From assembly GCA_000149265.1 (NCBI GenBank), contig CH003267.1:896605-960604 (forward strand): a stretch of DNA of 64,000 bases. The letters are read 5' to 3'. Below, piece after piece: positions 52,383 to 63,750 of this stretch. The notes below the pieces were generated by a model that saw only the letters and a list, made by a program, of their open reading frames with translations, had not been told where the DNA came from and did no database searches. The first letter of the stretch is position 1. Each line of letters starts with the position of its first letter. The position numbers and the translations under genes were made by a program. The DNA is from Ciona savignyi. Lineage: Eukaryota > Chordata > Ascidiacea > Phlebobranchia > Cionidae.

Positions 52383-55300
52383 ATGGATAATTCCCAACTG
52401 ACTCGTGGACCTTTTATTTGTCCAAATTGCAACAAGGAATTTAAACAATTTTCAATATTCAATGCACATTCTAAAGGTAACCCAACTGCTTTGTATATTT
52501 ATATGACTAAAGTGAAGCTACACAATATGCCAAGATTTTGTTTGGCTGGTTTTTTATTGTGATTTAGAAAATTATTCGCAAGGTTGTGGGATCAATACGA
52601 ACCACTATTTGGTCGGCTGTGTTGTTGTACTTAGCATTCGCTGCACATTGCATTAATCCAGTGGTTTAATGGAATAAACAAATTCTGTCTCTATTAAATT
52701 AAACACACCGAAATAGCACTGCTAACCTAAGAGTGAGCACGGAGTAATCTGACATTAGCACTGTCATAATGGAATGAGTACCATACTGTCGTGTTATATT
52801 ATCCTATAAATAATGGTTTAATCAGCAATACGGATCCTTTTACAGAAAAATGCTCTTCTGAATTGCAAACCCCGTTTTGCATTATTTACAACCCAACAAA
52901 CCCAAAGAATGGAAAGTCAAACAAAAAGCTACATCTCACAGTAGAACAATATTTCTATGGGCATTGCGAAGGCAAGGAAAAGTAAGTTGAAACTGCCATT
53001 ATATCACCACTGTGTATTTAATAATTATAACTTTTATTTAAAAACATTTAAATTTTTATTTTATTTAAAACAATTATTTATTTATTTTTTGATAAAATAA
53101 TGACCAGTTAGAAAGATTCTTTGGTTCTGAAATTCAAAAGTTTAAAAATCATTGCACAATTACCACTTGCCGGTATTGCGTCACAAAGTGGTGTCTGAAT
53201 TGTTTCAATGAGCCTGGTGACATGTTGAATTGCGGTGCCTCTAAATAATACAGGATCGCTTGGACCGATTGGATCGCATGGAGCGCTTAGATTGCTTGAA
53301 TCGCTTGGAGCGCTTGGATCGTTACAATACTTAATTACAAAAGCCATGATATTAATGTTAGGGTTGTGGTTAAAGTTATTCTGGGGTTGAGATTAGTGTT
53401 TGGAACAGGGTTAGAATTACTTTCCACAGCAATCTAAGTGACCCAAGCGCTCCAAGCGATCCTGTAGTATTTAGAGGCACCCTTTTAATTGTGGAACTTA
53501 TTACCAAGAACATCTCACCAACACTCGTTGAACGTTACTATCACCAGACTCTAAATTTCAGAATCGCTTAACTGCTTATTCATAGAAAATTGGGTGAAAA
53601 ATGTTTGATTATTACAATACGGCAGCATTGGGATTAATTTAATCCTTATTTATTAAGTTTTAATTGACTGTTATTCTAAAACAAAAGGAAACGCAATATA
53701 TTAACAATATAAGAACAGTCAACTCCCACTAAACCGTTAAGTAAATGTGCCACAAATAGGGATGCACAAACTAGAATATCTTGGTATTCTAAAATATTTA
53801 TTTCGAATCCAGAATATCGAATCCTATTCTATATTAAAAAGCAAACTCGAGTTAAAGTGGCAAGATCGTCAAAAATTTCTGCTGCCGCTGACTACCTCTT
53901 TGGCCAGTGTGATTACATACTTATAATCATAGGCGGCGACTTCAGTAAAATTTCACCGTTGCGCGAAATTTTATGACGTCACAATCGGCCCTATGCCTTG
54001 AACTAACTCGGATAGAACTATGATACTAACGATTTACAAAGCTAAAAGATTAAGCCAGGAGTTTAAGTGTTTAATCTAACTACTTCCCCCGCTGAAATAT
54101 TGCATTGTCGTTAATACGCAGCTCAGCGTCAACAAAACGGAAAGAATATACCAAATATTTATGTGTCTGCGAGGGCTGTGCAAGAACCCAGATTCTTATA
54201 ACGGTTAACTGATCAAAGAAAAAAACCGTTAACCGATGTTAGCCTACTGTTCTCTCTAGCTAATACTTAGTAATGGGAAGAACATGGGGAAAAACGGGAG
54301 TGCGTCAGTGGTCCTGTATTGAATCTAGGTCAACGTAACCCTAGGTCAAACCGCCGATAAAAGCAATAAACACCGCTGGAAAAGCGGCGCTGCGGTTAGA
54401 CGATTTAATGTTATAATTATTTAAATGCGCAGGGAAGTTTTTGCGTAATTATAAAACAGACATTGCGGCGAATTTACAACGTTGCAACGGCGGAAGTCGG
54501 CGCCCATGCTTATAATATCCATTGTAATCTCCATGCAATTATAGTTTCTTAATGTGCAATGTATATTATTTCGAATCCAAATATTCGAAATAAACGTAAT
54601 ATTTGGATTCGAATCCCGTAGGATTCGAATCCGGAAGATTCGATATTTTAGTTTGTGCATCCCTAGCCACAAAATAAATAGAGATCGAACACGCAGAAGC
54701 CGCGGCTAAATAATTATTGCCAACATGGGCGTGCGTAAGGTGTTCAACTGAAATTACGACACCTAAGTTAAAAAATTATTTATTTCAGAGCCAAACTAGT
54801 ATCATCCAACATAAAGAATTTCCGATGCTACAGCTGTTCTAAAGTCCTAAGATCCAACCTAAGGTGAACTTTTTTATGCTGTTTAATTAAAGAATTAAAT
54901 TTTTCATCACTATTACTTAAAAAAAGAAATTCTATTTTTTTTTAATTTTGAATCAAAACTACAGAGTGTAAACAACCCCTTTTTGTAAAACATATATTGA
55001 ACGTTTGCTACATGTCTATGCAAACAGGGTTCATAACCCCAATTTTCATACTTTTTATATTGTCACACGGTGCAGGGTTCGAATTAATGATTTTGAAACG
55101 ATTCGCGAAATGCGTGAGTTAGGAGAAAATCGTTTTCGCGCATTGGCTATGTTAAATTGCCTTAGAATGCGGTTTCAGAACCTTTCAAACTAATCTTTAA
55201 AGCCAGAAAGATAATTAATTAAGCAAACAGTACCGTTATTTAGTAGTAATGATAAACTACATTAAAAGTATCGTAAATTAATGCGTTTAGGATAGGACGA

Positions 55301-58300
55301 ATATCGACGAAACGAAGCCTTTGAAACGAGTGATCTTACTTGTTAAAACACCGTATAACCTTATTATAAAGGGGTGTGTCGCATCTCCGCCAATCATAAA
55401 TAAAGGAATCGTTGTATATTAACGCATAATGGCTATTGTTGCGTTGTGATAGAAATGCTTATTATGCGTCAATAATACAAAGTAAAGGCAAGGTACCGTA
55501 AATACAATGTAATAGTAATGTGATTGTTAAATGTTATGTTGAAGGCAAACGATGTTACATTACTGTGTTGATAATTTATTATTAAAAGTGCACGAAATTA
55601 GTAACGGTAATTTATATTTTCGCGATTTTGTTAAATTTTGCGATTCGCGAACCCTTAATTCGAACCCTGCGGTGTATAAAGTTTGATTATACAAGCATCT
55701 CTAAGTTAACAAACCAATCTTGGTATCCATGCATAAAAGTATATATTCTACTTGGATTAGTGTATGTCAAGGCCTTATGATATAACATTCAAAATTTGTT
55801 TGCCCATTTTCGAACCTGTAACGCGCAATTATTATTTACCAATTTACTCTTAAAAATATTCAATTTCTCTAATGCAATTGATCTCAGGTTGTTGCCAGTA
55901 AATCTCTTACAGAATTAAGGTTCTAGGTTTATATAATCATAATAAGAGAACATTACCTAGTTATTGTAAAGAGTAAATTCTCACAATACGCTTAGTTCGC
56001 CTGTGCACATGTTCTAACACTTTGACATCAAGGATATGCTCTCATAATCGCAACAATGTCATAACCGTTTTGTTAACAATACTTTGAAGTACAATGCAGG
56101 AAATTAATTCTATTGTTCAGTCCATATACAAAAGATTAACACAAAATTATGGGACAGCTGAATGTAATGTTGTTTTAATGCTATGATGCAAGTTGTATTT
56201 CTAAGCTCCTGCCTTAAAAAAACACTTTTCCAAGATAAATGTGCTTTCGGTATGGAGAATCGCATTACGGGCATTACAGGCACTTGTGTTATAAAGAATT
56301 TCTTTTAGATGCATGCATACAATATAAGAATATCAAAGTCGTCAGTCCGTGTTTTACTCCTATACATTAAGATTGTATATATGTATATAGACTGACCCAA
56401 TTCTGTAATATTACTCCTGATACTTCGTTATTTGTGTGGAATAATTGGTAAAATAAACATTACATTCCAATGATTGTATGTCTGGAAAATCTAATAATTT
56501 CTGCATTATTGGCGCAACTAAAAATCATTTTTAATATTAATTTAGTTGATTTAGTTTGTGCAGGCATAGATTCAACAAGGCATTGCGTAGCGGTGATCTA
56601 ATTATTCATTCTGTACTATTACAAATAAAAAAGCTCTTTTGAAATTTCGATATTACGAAATTTACTTAAAGTACGTTTTACAAAAAGTTTCTAATGAATA
56701 TCAATTGTCGCACGCTTGCAAAGACATTGCGCTGACGGTTACACAATCGGCGTAACGATTTTCGTCGCGTGATGTATTGCAGCCGTAATTGTACGTTTAT
56801 ATTTTCGAATCCTAACTATTCGTATTAAATTGCTTGTAAAGAGTTGAATCCTCTGTGATGGATTACTGATGTAAGTGGGTTTAGATCTGTCTGGAAATTC
56901 TTTAGAGATATTCACCCATAATTCATCTGCATATATGATGTATAATAATCTAAATGTCTTTAAAATTTCCTTAATCAACTTGATTGTTTGTGTGGTGAAT
57001 AGGGCATTTAATTAAACTGGACTTAATAATAGTTTTTTTATGATTGTGTGTAGATCTCATATTTATGAAAAATTCCCAAGGTAAACTGGATTCGCGTTTA
57101 CAGTGATAAATCCTCTAACACCTGAATTTCACTTCTTAATTTTTTGATGATAAGATTGTATAAGTTTTTATGTGTATTTCCATCACGAGTGATCCATCTA
57201 TAACAATAAATAAATCTCTCAATGTGAATTTCTTCCCACAAGTTAGGCCTATCCAACGATAACCATGTTTAAATCCCCCCATGTTTATTTCCATTGTTAG
57301 GTATCAGAGTAACTGTGTATAAATCTTTCAATTTCCTGACCTGTCAGGATAAAAACGATTATCAGTCGATCCAGAAGACAAGATTGTTTTAATCTTAAAT
57401 TGTACTCAAATTGCTGCATTTTTTACATACTTTTCTTAAATTTCTCATAATTTAGGTTCATGAGCCACGTTCGGCACAAAGTTGAAAATGAAAAGCAACA
57501 AAACGACAGCGTGAATGACTTCAATATTTGCGGCCACTGCCACCGACATTATGATTCACCTTTCCAATTGCAGTGCCATATGGAGACAGTACATTCTTCA
57601 GTCCCAGCATCTAGTGAGTAACCCCCCCTTATATAGAGAATATGCACATGCGCAAAAACTTTAATTTTATCATGCACATTTTGTTACAATGTTTTAGAAT
57701 CTGCGATTGTGGGAATCCAATCAATTTTAATGTATATCTTTTATGTGTATGTATTTTAAATTAAGATATTTGCTAAGATAACCTGCATAAAAGCAATCCG
57801 ACCTAAGCATTTGACATTTATAATACAGTTTCTATTAGACTTGTTTTTTTTCCAAATTGAATGGTTAAATTTTGCTCAAAACCTAACTGACTAACTTTTC
57901 TTGCCTTTTTGTTTATATTTAAGCTGCTCTTGACTTCAATTGATGTGATCGTCATAATAATTTTCCTATTTTTACCATATACATTCTTCAGAGCACAAGT
58001 TTCCCTTTTTATGATTAGTCTATTACCATTGATAAATCAGTCATTTTGTATTTCCTCAATAACCAAGATAGAAATGATACATCTTTCCTTACAATTCCCT
58101 TAATTACTATATTAGAACTAGCATATCCATCCACGTAGTTAACATTAGTTTTAAACCTTCTTCAGCGACCTGTTGCATTTGCGAACTAAACTTCCAAGAG
58201 GAGCAAGACTTCTTGTACCACATGAAGGATAAGCACAAGTACCAGGAGATGCCTTATATCTGCAGGATCTGCCACTTCAGAAGCTCTCGTTACACTCATC

Positions 58301-61300
58301 TTTTCCAGCATTTCAGGTTTATAGGGTGGATATGGCATTCGAAATTTAAAGTTTTTTTGAATAACATTTTTGTGGTTTTGGGTTAAAACTGTTGAGCAAC
58401 ATTTCTTTTTGGATTTAACCAGTTCGGTCCATTAGCAAGCCAGTCTAAGAATAAAATAATTTTGGGCCCTGCTTTAAAAAGTGTGACGATTCCTGTACTA
58501 TACTCCCTAAGTCTGTTGTACAGTGTTAATTTAATATTATTTGGAGCATTCAAGAGTTACTACAGCGGACCAACCAGTATGAGAGCGGTGGAATTAATGA
58601 AATATTGTTGTGTTACAGGCAAACGCATGACAACACCAACGCTTTGCTTTGCCAATTTTGTCTCTGCGTCCACAATACACCAAACTCCTTTTTAAAACAT
58701 ACAATTCAGCATATGGTAGGTATTTTTTAATAGTAAGAACAATTAATCCAATATATTTTCTCTCGTGCTCGTGTAGGTTGGAACTTGTGTGGGTTGTTTT
58801 CAATTTAAATCGTTATTTTTGCCATTTATGTAAAACTTTAGTTCACTTTAAGAGTACAAATTTTTTTTAAGGAAATTTGTTTCATTTTAAAATAAAATTG
58901 ACAACCAAGTATGACTGACTGTACACCAATACCATCTGTAGCCTACACTTTGACAATAAGGTCGACCTTTTGTTGCTTATGTTATTGCAGAAAAAATCAC
59001 TGCGGTGTCCAAGCTGTCGTCTGCAGTTTGTAAACCGTGTGGACAGAAATGAACACATTAGACGACATCACGAAACTGTGTTAAATCCAAACAACCAAAA
59101 CGCATTGCCAACTAATGTCAACAATTATACGGTAACTTTTTGAAGTTAAGTTTATGTTGGTGGATGGGGTTTTATTCCATTTATTGGTGATAAAGTAATT
59201 ATCCCATATTTATTTAAGGATAGGATAGGATATTCATGTTTATCCCTGTAAATGGTAAAACCAAGGGGGTTAACAAATGGGCAATCGTCAGATCACCTCG
59301 CGCCCACCACGTGGTACTGGAGCTATTGCAGTGTTTTATGATTTACTCGTTTCTTTAATTTAGTAGAACCCATTAATACTTTGGGTTCAGGCAATTTCCG
59401 TTAAATGCCTTGTCCAAGGACACAACCGACTAGCTAGAGACCAGTTTGCAACCATTCGGCTAAAAGGTGACGCACTTAACCACGAGATTAATCTGTAGTA
59501 ACAATTTTTCTACTTAAATCTCAAAACACTTAATCTGATCAATTAAACAATCACTTTGACCAAAATGTGAGGAAAGTAAGGTGTAACAGTAAAGTTAACC
59601 AACTGCTTAAGCTTATTTAAGTAACTTATAGTAACTCTGTCTCTATTGTGTAACATGCATTAAGTGCTGTGACTAGTGTTAATGATGTTTAACCTATGCT
59701 ACCAATATAATCCTTGTAAATAGTGTAACAAGTATGTGAATTTTGTAACCAGTGATAAAGCACAATTGGGTAAATCATTTCTTGATATTTTTTACTGATC
59801 AACTGACAACTGGTAAATTAACCAGTTAATTGATGTCCCGGATGTAATTTTACCAGTTTGTCAATAGATCAAAAACTATAAGATTGTATAATAAAGAATA
59901 TGACGTGGACGCCCATATAGTGACGTCATCAATAAATTAAAATTTTATTTTGACCAACTGTAGTGCTAAACATTTTGTTCTAACTATACCACACGAGGCT
60001 TTAGAGCAGTGGTTCTTAAACTTTTTCAGTCGCGCCCCCCTTGAGATTTGTGATTCATGCTCACGCCTCACCTACTCAAAAATCAAATTTACGAAAATTA
60101 GAACAATAATTTATTTTCCATCTACCCTGCTTAGTGTGAAGGATGCAAGGGATCGCGAATCGCTATTGGCGAACCATTTTTTAAAGTTCGCGAATTACAA
60201 AATTTAACAAAATCGCGAAAATATAAATTACCGTTACTGATTTCGCGCACTTTTAATAATAAATCATCAACACAATATAATATAACATATTTTGCCTTCA
60301 ACATAACATTTAACAATGGAATTACTATTACATTTATTTACCTTGCTTTTACTTTGCATTATTGACGCATAATAAGCATTTCTATCACAACGCAACAATA
60401 GCCATTATGCGTTAATGTACCACTACCACGATTCCTTTATTTATGATTGGCAGAGATGCGACACACCTCTTTATAATAAGGTTATATGGTGTTTTAACAA
60501 GTAAGATCACTCGTTTCAAAGGCTTCGTTTCGTCGATATTCGTCCTATCCCTACTTAATAACGTTACTGTTTGCTTAATGAATTATCTTTCTGGCTTTAA
60601 AGAATTAGTTTGAAAGGTTCTGAAACCGCATTCTAAGGCAATTTAACATAGCTAAAGCGCGAAAACGATTTTCTCGTATCCCACGCATTTCGCGAATTGT
60701 TTCAAAATCATTAATTCGAACCCTGCAATATGTCACTGTCATGCTCGCGCCCCCCTTGAGAAGCTTCCACGCCCCCCAAGGGGGGCGCGCTCCCCAGTTT
60801 AAGAACTCCTGCTTTAGAGTAATACAGAGCATACACGGTCAAAACTGCTCAAAAAATCTTGTTTCTAAAGGGATAAATGACTAAATTGTTGGTATGTTTC
60901 CAGATATATGTCAAATTAGATGCCAACCAAGAACCGGTACATGGAAGCACAGACACTCAATCTACTTCAAAATCCATGACTTCATTTGCAGTGAGAGGTT
61001 TAATTTTGAAATATCTCAGCGCCATATAATAATCATCATGTACTGTTGTCGTTTTGCAGGTATCAAACGGAAACTTCCGCTCAAAAATCCGACGATTTTT
61101 CAGAATTCCAAGAAGTGGAAAATAAACTGTGTGTGAGTTATTGGAGTAAATTGTTTTTCGATATTATTAATATGGCGATATGGGAGAGTCTGACAGATTA
61201 GTCTGGTGGTTTAATGCGTTCACGGGGATAAACATGAATATCCTATGAGAATAAGAACTGGTTAGGGGTGTCCATTCCATAATTAAGATTTGATGTCATT

Positions 61301-63532
61301 TCAATAGTATTAGGATTTTTATTTTGTTTGTAGTAATTAGAATTTCACATTTCATGGTGGAACAAAAATTTTATTTAAAACTTAAGAAAAAGCTGATGTC
61401 AAATAAAAATTATTATGAGTAAGAATTATTTCATCAAACATATTTACAGTAATAATTTTTATCCCATCTGGCTTTATCACTTATTCCTTGTGTACACCTT
61501 GGGGAAAATAAAAAATTGGTGCAAAAACCATTTTTTAACCAAAAAACCGAAGAACCGATTCAAAAACCAAAAAGCAAAAAGTAGCAAAAACAAATATGGC
61601 CGGTACACATAGTGCGTTTTGGGCATTATCTTTCAAAAACTTTATTATAATAGACTGATGCCTTTTAGGAATTTAAACTATAAGATCTTTACTATTTTTG
61701 ACCTGTGGTTTTCTTACATTTAAATTCAAAACCTTTATTATCATAGACTGATGCTATAGGGCATTTAAATTTTAACAACATTATTCTTTTAGACTGGACA
61801 AAAGCATGCATCTGGCCTACTTCAAGTGTTGGGAATGTGAGGGCAAGATGTTACACACCGAATACGCATACAACCAACACTTCAGTGTGGAATACAACTG
61901 CCCAGATTGCACATACACCACACATTGTCGGGCAGCCGCTGGCAAGCATATGGAGATGTGAGTTTAACTTCACAAGTTATGTGCTGAATACTTGCTCTAT
62001 ATAATAAAGTGAAATTTTAGAAATCCGTTTTTAAGTAGTTATGTTAAAAAGTTTCATCTAAAAGTTTGTACTCTTGCGTGGTTATATTGGAATTAAAATG
62101 CCAAAATCTCATATGACAATCATATTGTTGGTTTCTTGCTAGTCCTACAAGACTATGTATATGCTTTGAGGTCAAGTGTATATTACCACATTATCAAATA
62201 TATATTTCGACAGAATGCACTATGGTAATAACAGCCCAGATCGATTAAGACAACTTCAGAACCAATCTACTAAAACTTCCACGGTGAGTCCCATAAACAC
62301 ATCCGCAATCTGACTGGGTTTGTTCCTCTTACTATTCTAGGCATCTTTAGGATTCAAATAGATTTTTTTCATTGCATAGAAATTCTAGATGTAAAGATGT
62401 TTAGCATAGTGGGTGAAATATGTTGTCATTAAGGCTGATTTAAGCTATATCTGCCCAATGAAGTCCTTGGTTGCCATTTTACAGGTTGAGATATTCCCAG
62501 TTTTAACGTTTCTTTGATCAAATGTTTATTGTAAAAAACGCAAAGTAGGAATTTAAAGAAAACACAAAATAAAGAAAGAAAAACGGCTGTGAAACAAACA
62601 CATCAGTGATATAAATTAAGGGAAAAATGTGGCATGGAGTACAATCATTTAAGCCAGCGGTTCCCAAACTGGGCGCCGCGGCGCCCTGGGGAGCCGCGAG
62701 ACTTTGCCAGGGGCGCCACGAAAGCATGCGAAAGTTGCTGCATTTATTGTTTTTCTCACAAAAAAAACAGTACATGTGTGGTACACCAGTAAAACATTAA
62801 ACCCCATACACTGGCATACAACATTCGTTTTACTTTTTAAAATCCATTGGTTCGGTGTTATCTGCCACTATTTGCTCACTAACGTGGCATTGTTTTCGAA
62901 TAATGGTTTGTCAAATAACTGCTTTGCATTAATTGACTGTTCGTCACTTTGAGTAGTCTAGTAAATAGTTTTAAAGAGGTTAAATGGTTATCCAAATGCA
63001 TACTATAGTCTGGCTTTATGAGGGAGCCGCAAGGTTGAATAAGTTTACAAAAGGCGCCGCCAACAAAAAAAGTTTGGGAACCGCTGATTTAAGCATCTAA
63101 ATTTGTCTAAAAGCATTATTAAAATGATTCACCTCAGTTTTATCAAAACAAATATTAAATTTATACCTGAAAAACATAACACTTTTCCATATCACTAAGT
63201 TATTAAAGGTATTACTGTAAAGTAACTGCTCTAAAGATACATAAGGATACAAGCCCCCTGTTTTATTTTGGGGGGGTGATGGGGGTTGTAATTTAATCAT
63301 GCAACCCTTACAGCATTGCACTTGGGTAGGTCTATTTTCTTATTGTATAGAATGTATAAGTGTGTTTATTCTTCCCTGTTTGCAAACTTTACTTAAAAAG
63401 ACACCAAAAAAAGTTTTTAAAATTCAAAAATGTTCTTTAAATCAAGAATTCTACACAAATTAATCATCAAATGCATTTCATAGGTTGGGGGGTTCCCCAA
63501 GTACGAGACCAAAAAGGAAGTTACCTTCGTAA
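52383..63532 (+). CDS. ZNF280/POGZ-type C2H2 zinc-finger protein
   Basis: Twelve exons: 52383-52476, 52846-52981, 54789-54863, 57456-57613, 58166-58316, 58619-58715, 58991-59131, 60904-60997, 61060-61132, 61793-61957, 62214-62283 and 63484-63532. The first eleven join in consistent phase, 418 codons. C2H2-type modules in order: CPNCNKEF, CYSCSKVLRSNLRFMSHVRH, CGHCHRHYDSPFQLQCHMET, CCICELNFQEEQDFLYHMKD, CRICHFRSSRYTHLFQH, CQFCLCVHN, CPSCRLQFVNRVDRNEHIRR and a final CWECEGK / CPDCTYTTHCRAAAGKHME. Order, spacing and phrases (SPFQLQCHMETVH, YHMKDKHK, EMPYICRICHFRSS) match the vertebrate ZNF280 (SUHW-like)/POGZ zinc-finger core. It is probably a nuclear DNA-binding protein. The start is chosen at 52383 because a stop lies in frame just upstream. 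The last exon may read GGSPSTRPKRKLPS and stop, but the phase does not fit directly. AATAAA is at 63656. Confidence 0.9.
52577..52775 (+). mobile_element. tRNA-derived SINE, family 1, degenerate
   Basis: In intron 1 of the zinc-finger gene. The head (aaggttgtgggatcaatacg) and middle (gaaatagcactgctaaccta) are recognisable. Confidence 0.6.
53234..53481. mobile_element. MITE with long inverted ends (248 bp)
   Basis: The left end ggtgcctctaaataatacag plus gatcgcttgga and the right end tccaagcgatcctgtagtat plus ttagaggcacc are inverted repeats of about 30 bp. The interior carries ggggttgagattagtgtttg. It lies in intron 2 of the zinc-finger gene. Confidence 0.85.
53757..54665. mobile_element. hAT-type non-autonomous transposon, exact 8-bp duplication
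   Basis: The ends TAGGGATGCACAAACTAGAA and tagtttgtgcatcccta are inverted repeats. The 8-mer gccacaaa is present on both sides (53749-53756 and 54666-54673). There is no transposase frame in 909 bp. It lies in intron 2 of the zinc-finger gene. Confidence 0.92.
54864..57455 (+). other. Intron 3 of the zinc-finger gene (2.6 kb)
   Basis: Holds the transposon 55073-55669. The rest (55670-57455) is AT-rich without exon-like frames or recognised repeats. Confidence 0.6.
55073..55669. mobile_element. 597-bp non-autonomous DNA transposon with CAGGGTTCGAATTAA ends
   Basis: It begins CAGGGTTCGAATTAA and ends ttaattcgaaccctg. The 5-mer cggtg flanks both ends (55068-55072 and 55670-55674). The interior is rich in ttcgcg words. 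A second copy lies inverted at about 60145-60725. Confidence 0.85.
59217..59500 (-). mobile_element. tRNA-derived SINE, family 1
   Basis: In intron 7 of the zinc-finger gene. The copy runs from aggataggataggatattc to the head (gacgcacttaaccacgagat). Confidence 0.88.
60007..60811. mobile_element. hAT-type MITE carrying a nested transposon
   Basis: The ends CAGTGGTTCTTAAACTTTTT and agtttaagaactcctg are inverted repeats. The 8-mer ctttagag flanks it exactly (59999-60006 and 60812-60819). Near the ends are gcgccccccttgag repeats. Most of the interior (about 60145-60725) is an inverted copy of the element at 55073-55669. It lies in intron 7 of the zinc-finger gene. Confidence 0.92.
60145..60725. 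mobile_element. Nested copy of the CAGGGTTCGAATTAA transposon
   Basis: Reverse complement of the 55073-55669 family. The right end ttaattcgaaccctg is intact. The left end is damaged (gcaagggatcgcgaatcgc), missing about 13 bases of the terminal repeat. Confidence 0.85.
61186..61246 (+). mobile_element. tRNA-derived SINE, family 1, reduced to 61 bp
   Basis: Only the head (gacagattagtctggtggtt) is joined directly to the tail (tcacggggataaacatgaat plus atcctat). Confidence 0.85.
62655..63086. mobile_element. hAT-type MITE, exact 8-bp duplication
   Basis: The ends CAGCGGTTCCCAAACTGGGC and agtttgggaaccgctg are inverted repeats. The 8-mer atttaagc flanks both sides (62647-62654 and 63087-63094). 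The 432 bp have no transposase frame. It lies in the last intron of the zinc-finger gene. Confidence 0.93.
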
Positions 63533-63655
63533 GTAACTGTTTCAGATACCTATATAAGTATGTATCGGTTCGTTGCGTTTTTAATTATACAATTGCATTT
63601 GTCGTTGAACAGAAATTAAAAATTGAAAGTGGTAAAAATTAATTTTTCAAGATTT

Positions 63656-63661
63656 GAATAA
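63656..63661 (+). terminator. Candidate poly(A) signal of the zinc-finger gene
   Basis: AATAAA lies 124 bases after the proposed stop codon at 63530-63532. Confidence 0.5.
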
Positions 63662-63750
63662 AAACAAAATGCCTTGATGAATGCTGAAAATAAAATGAAA
63701 TTTTGTTCTTGCACTCTGAAACATAAGTCTCATAAGTTCCATGTTCAATA

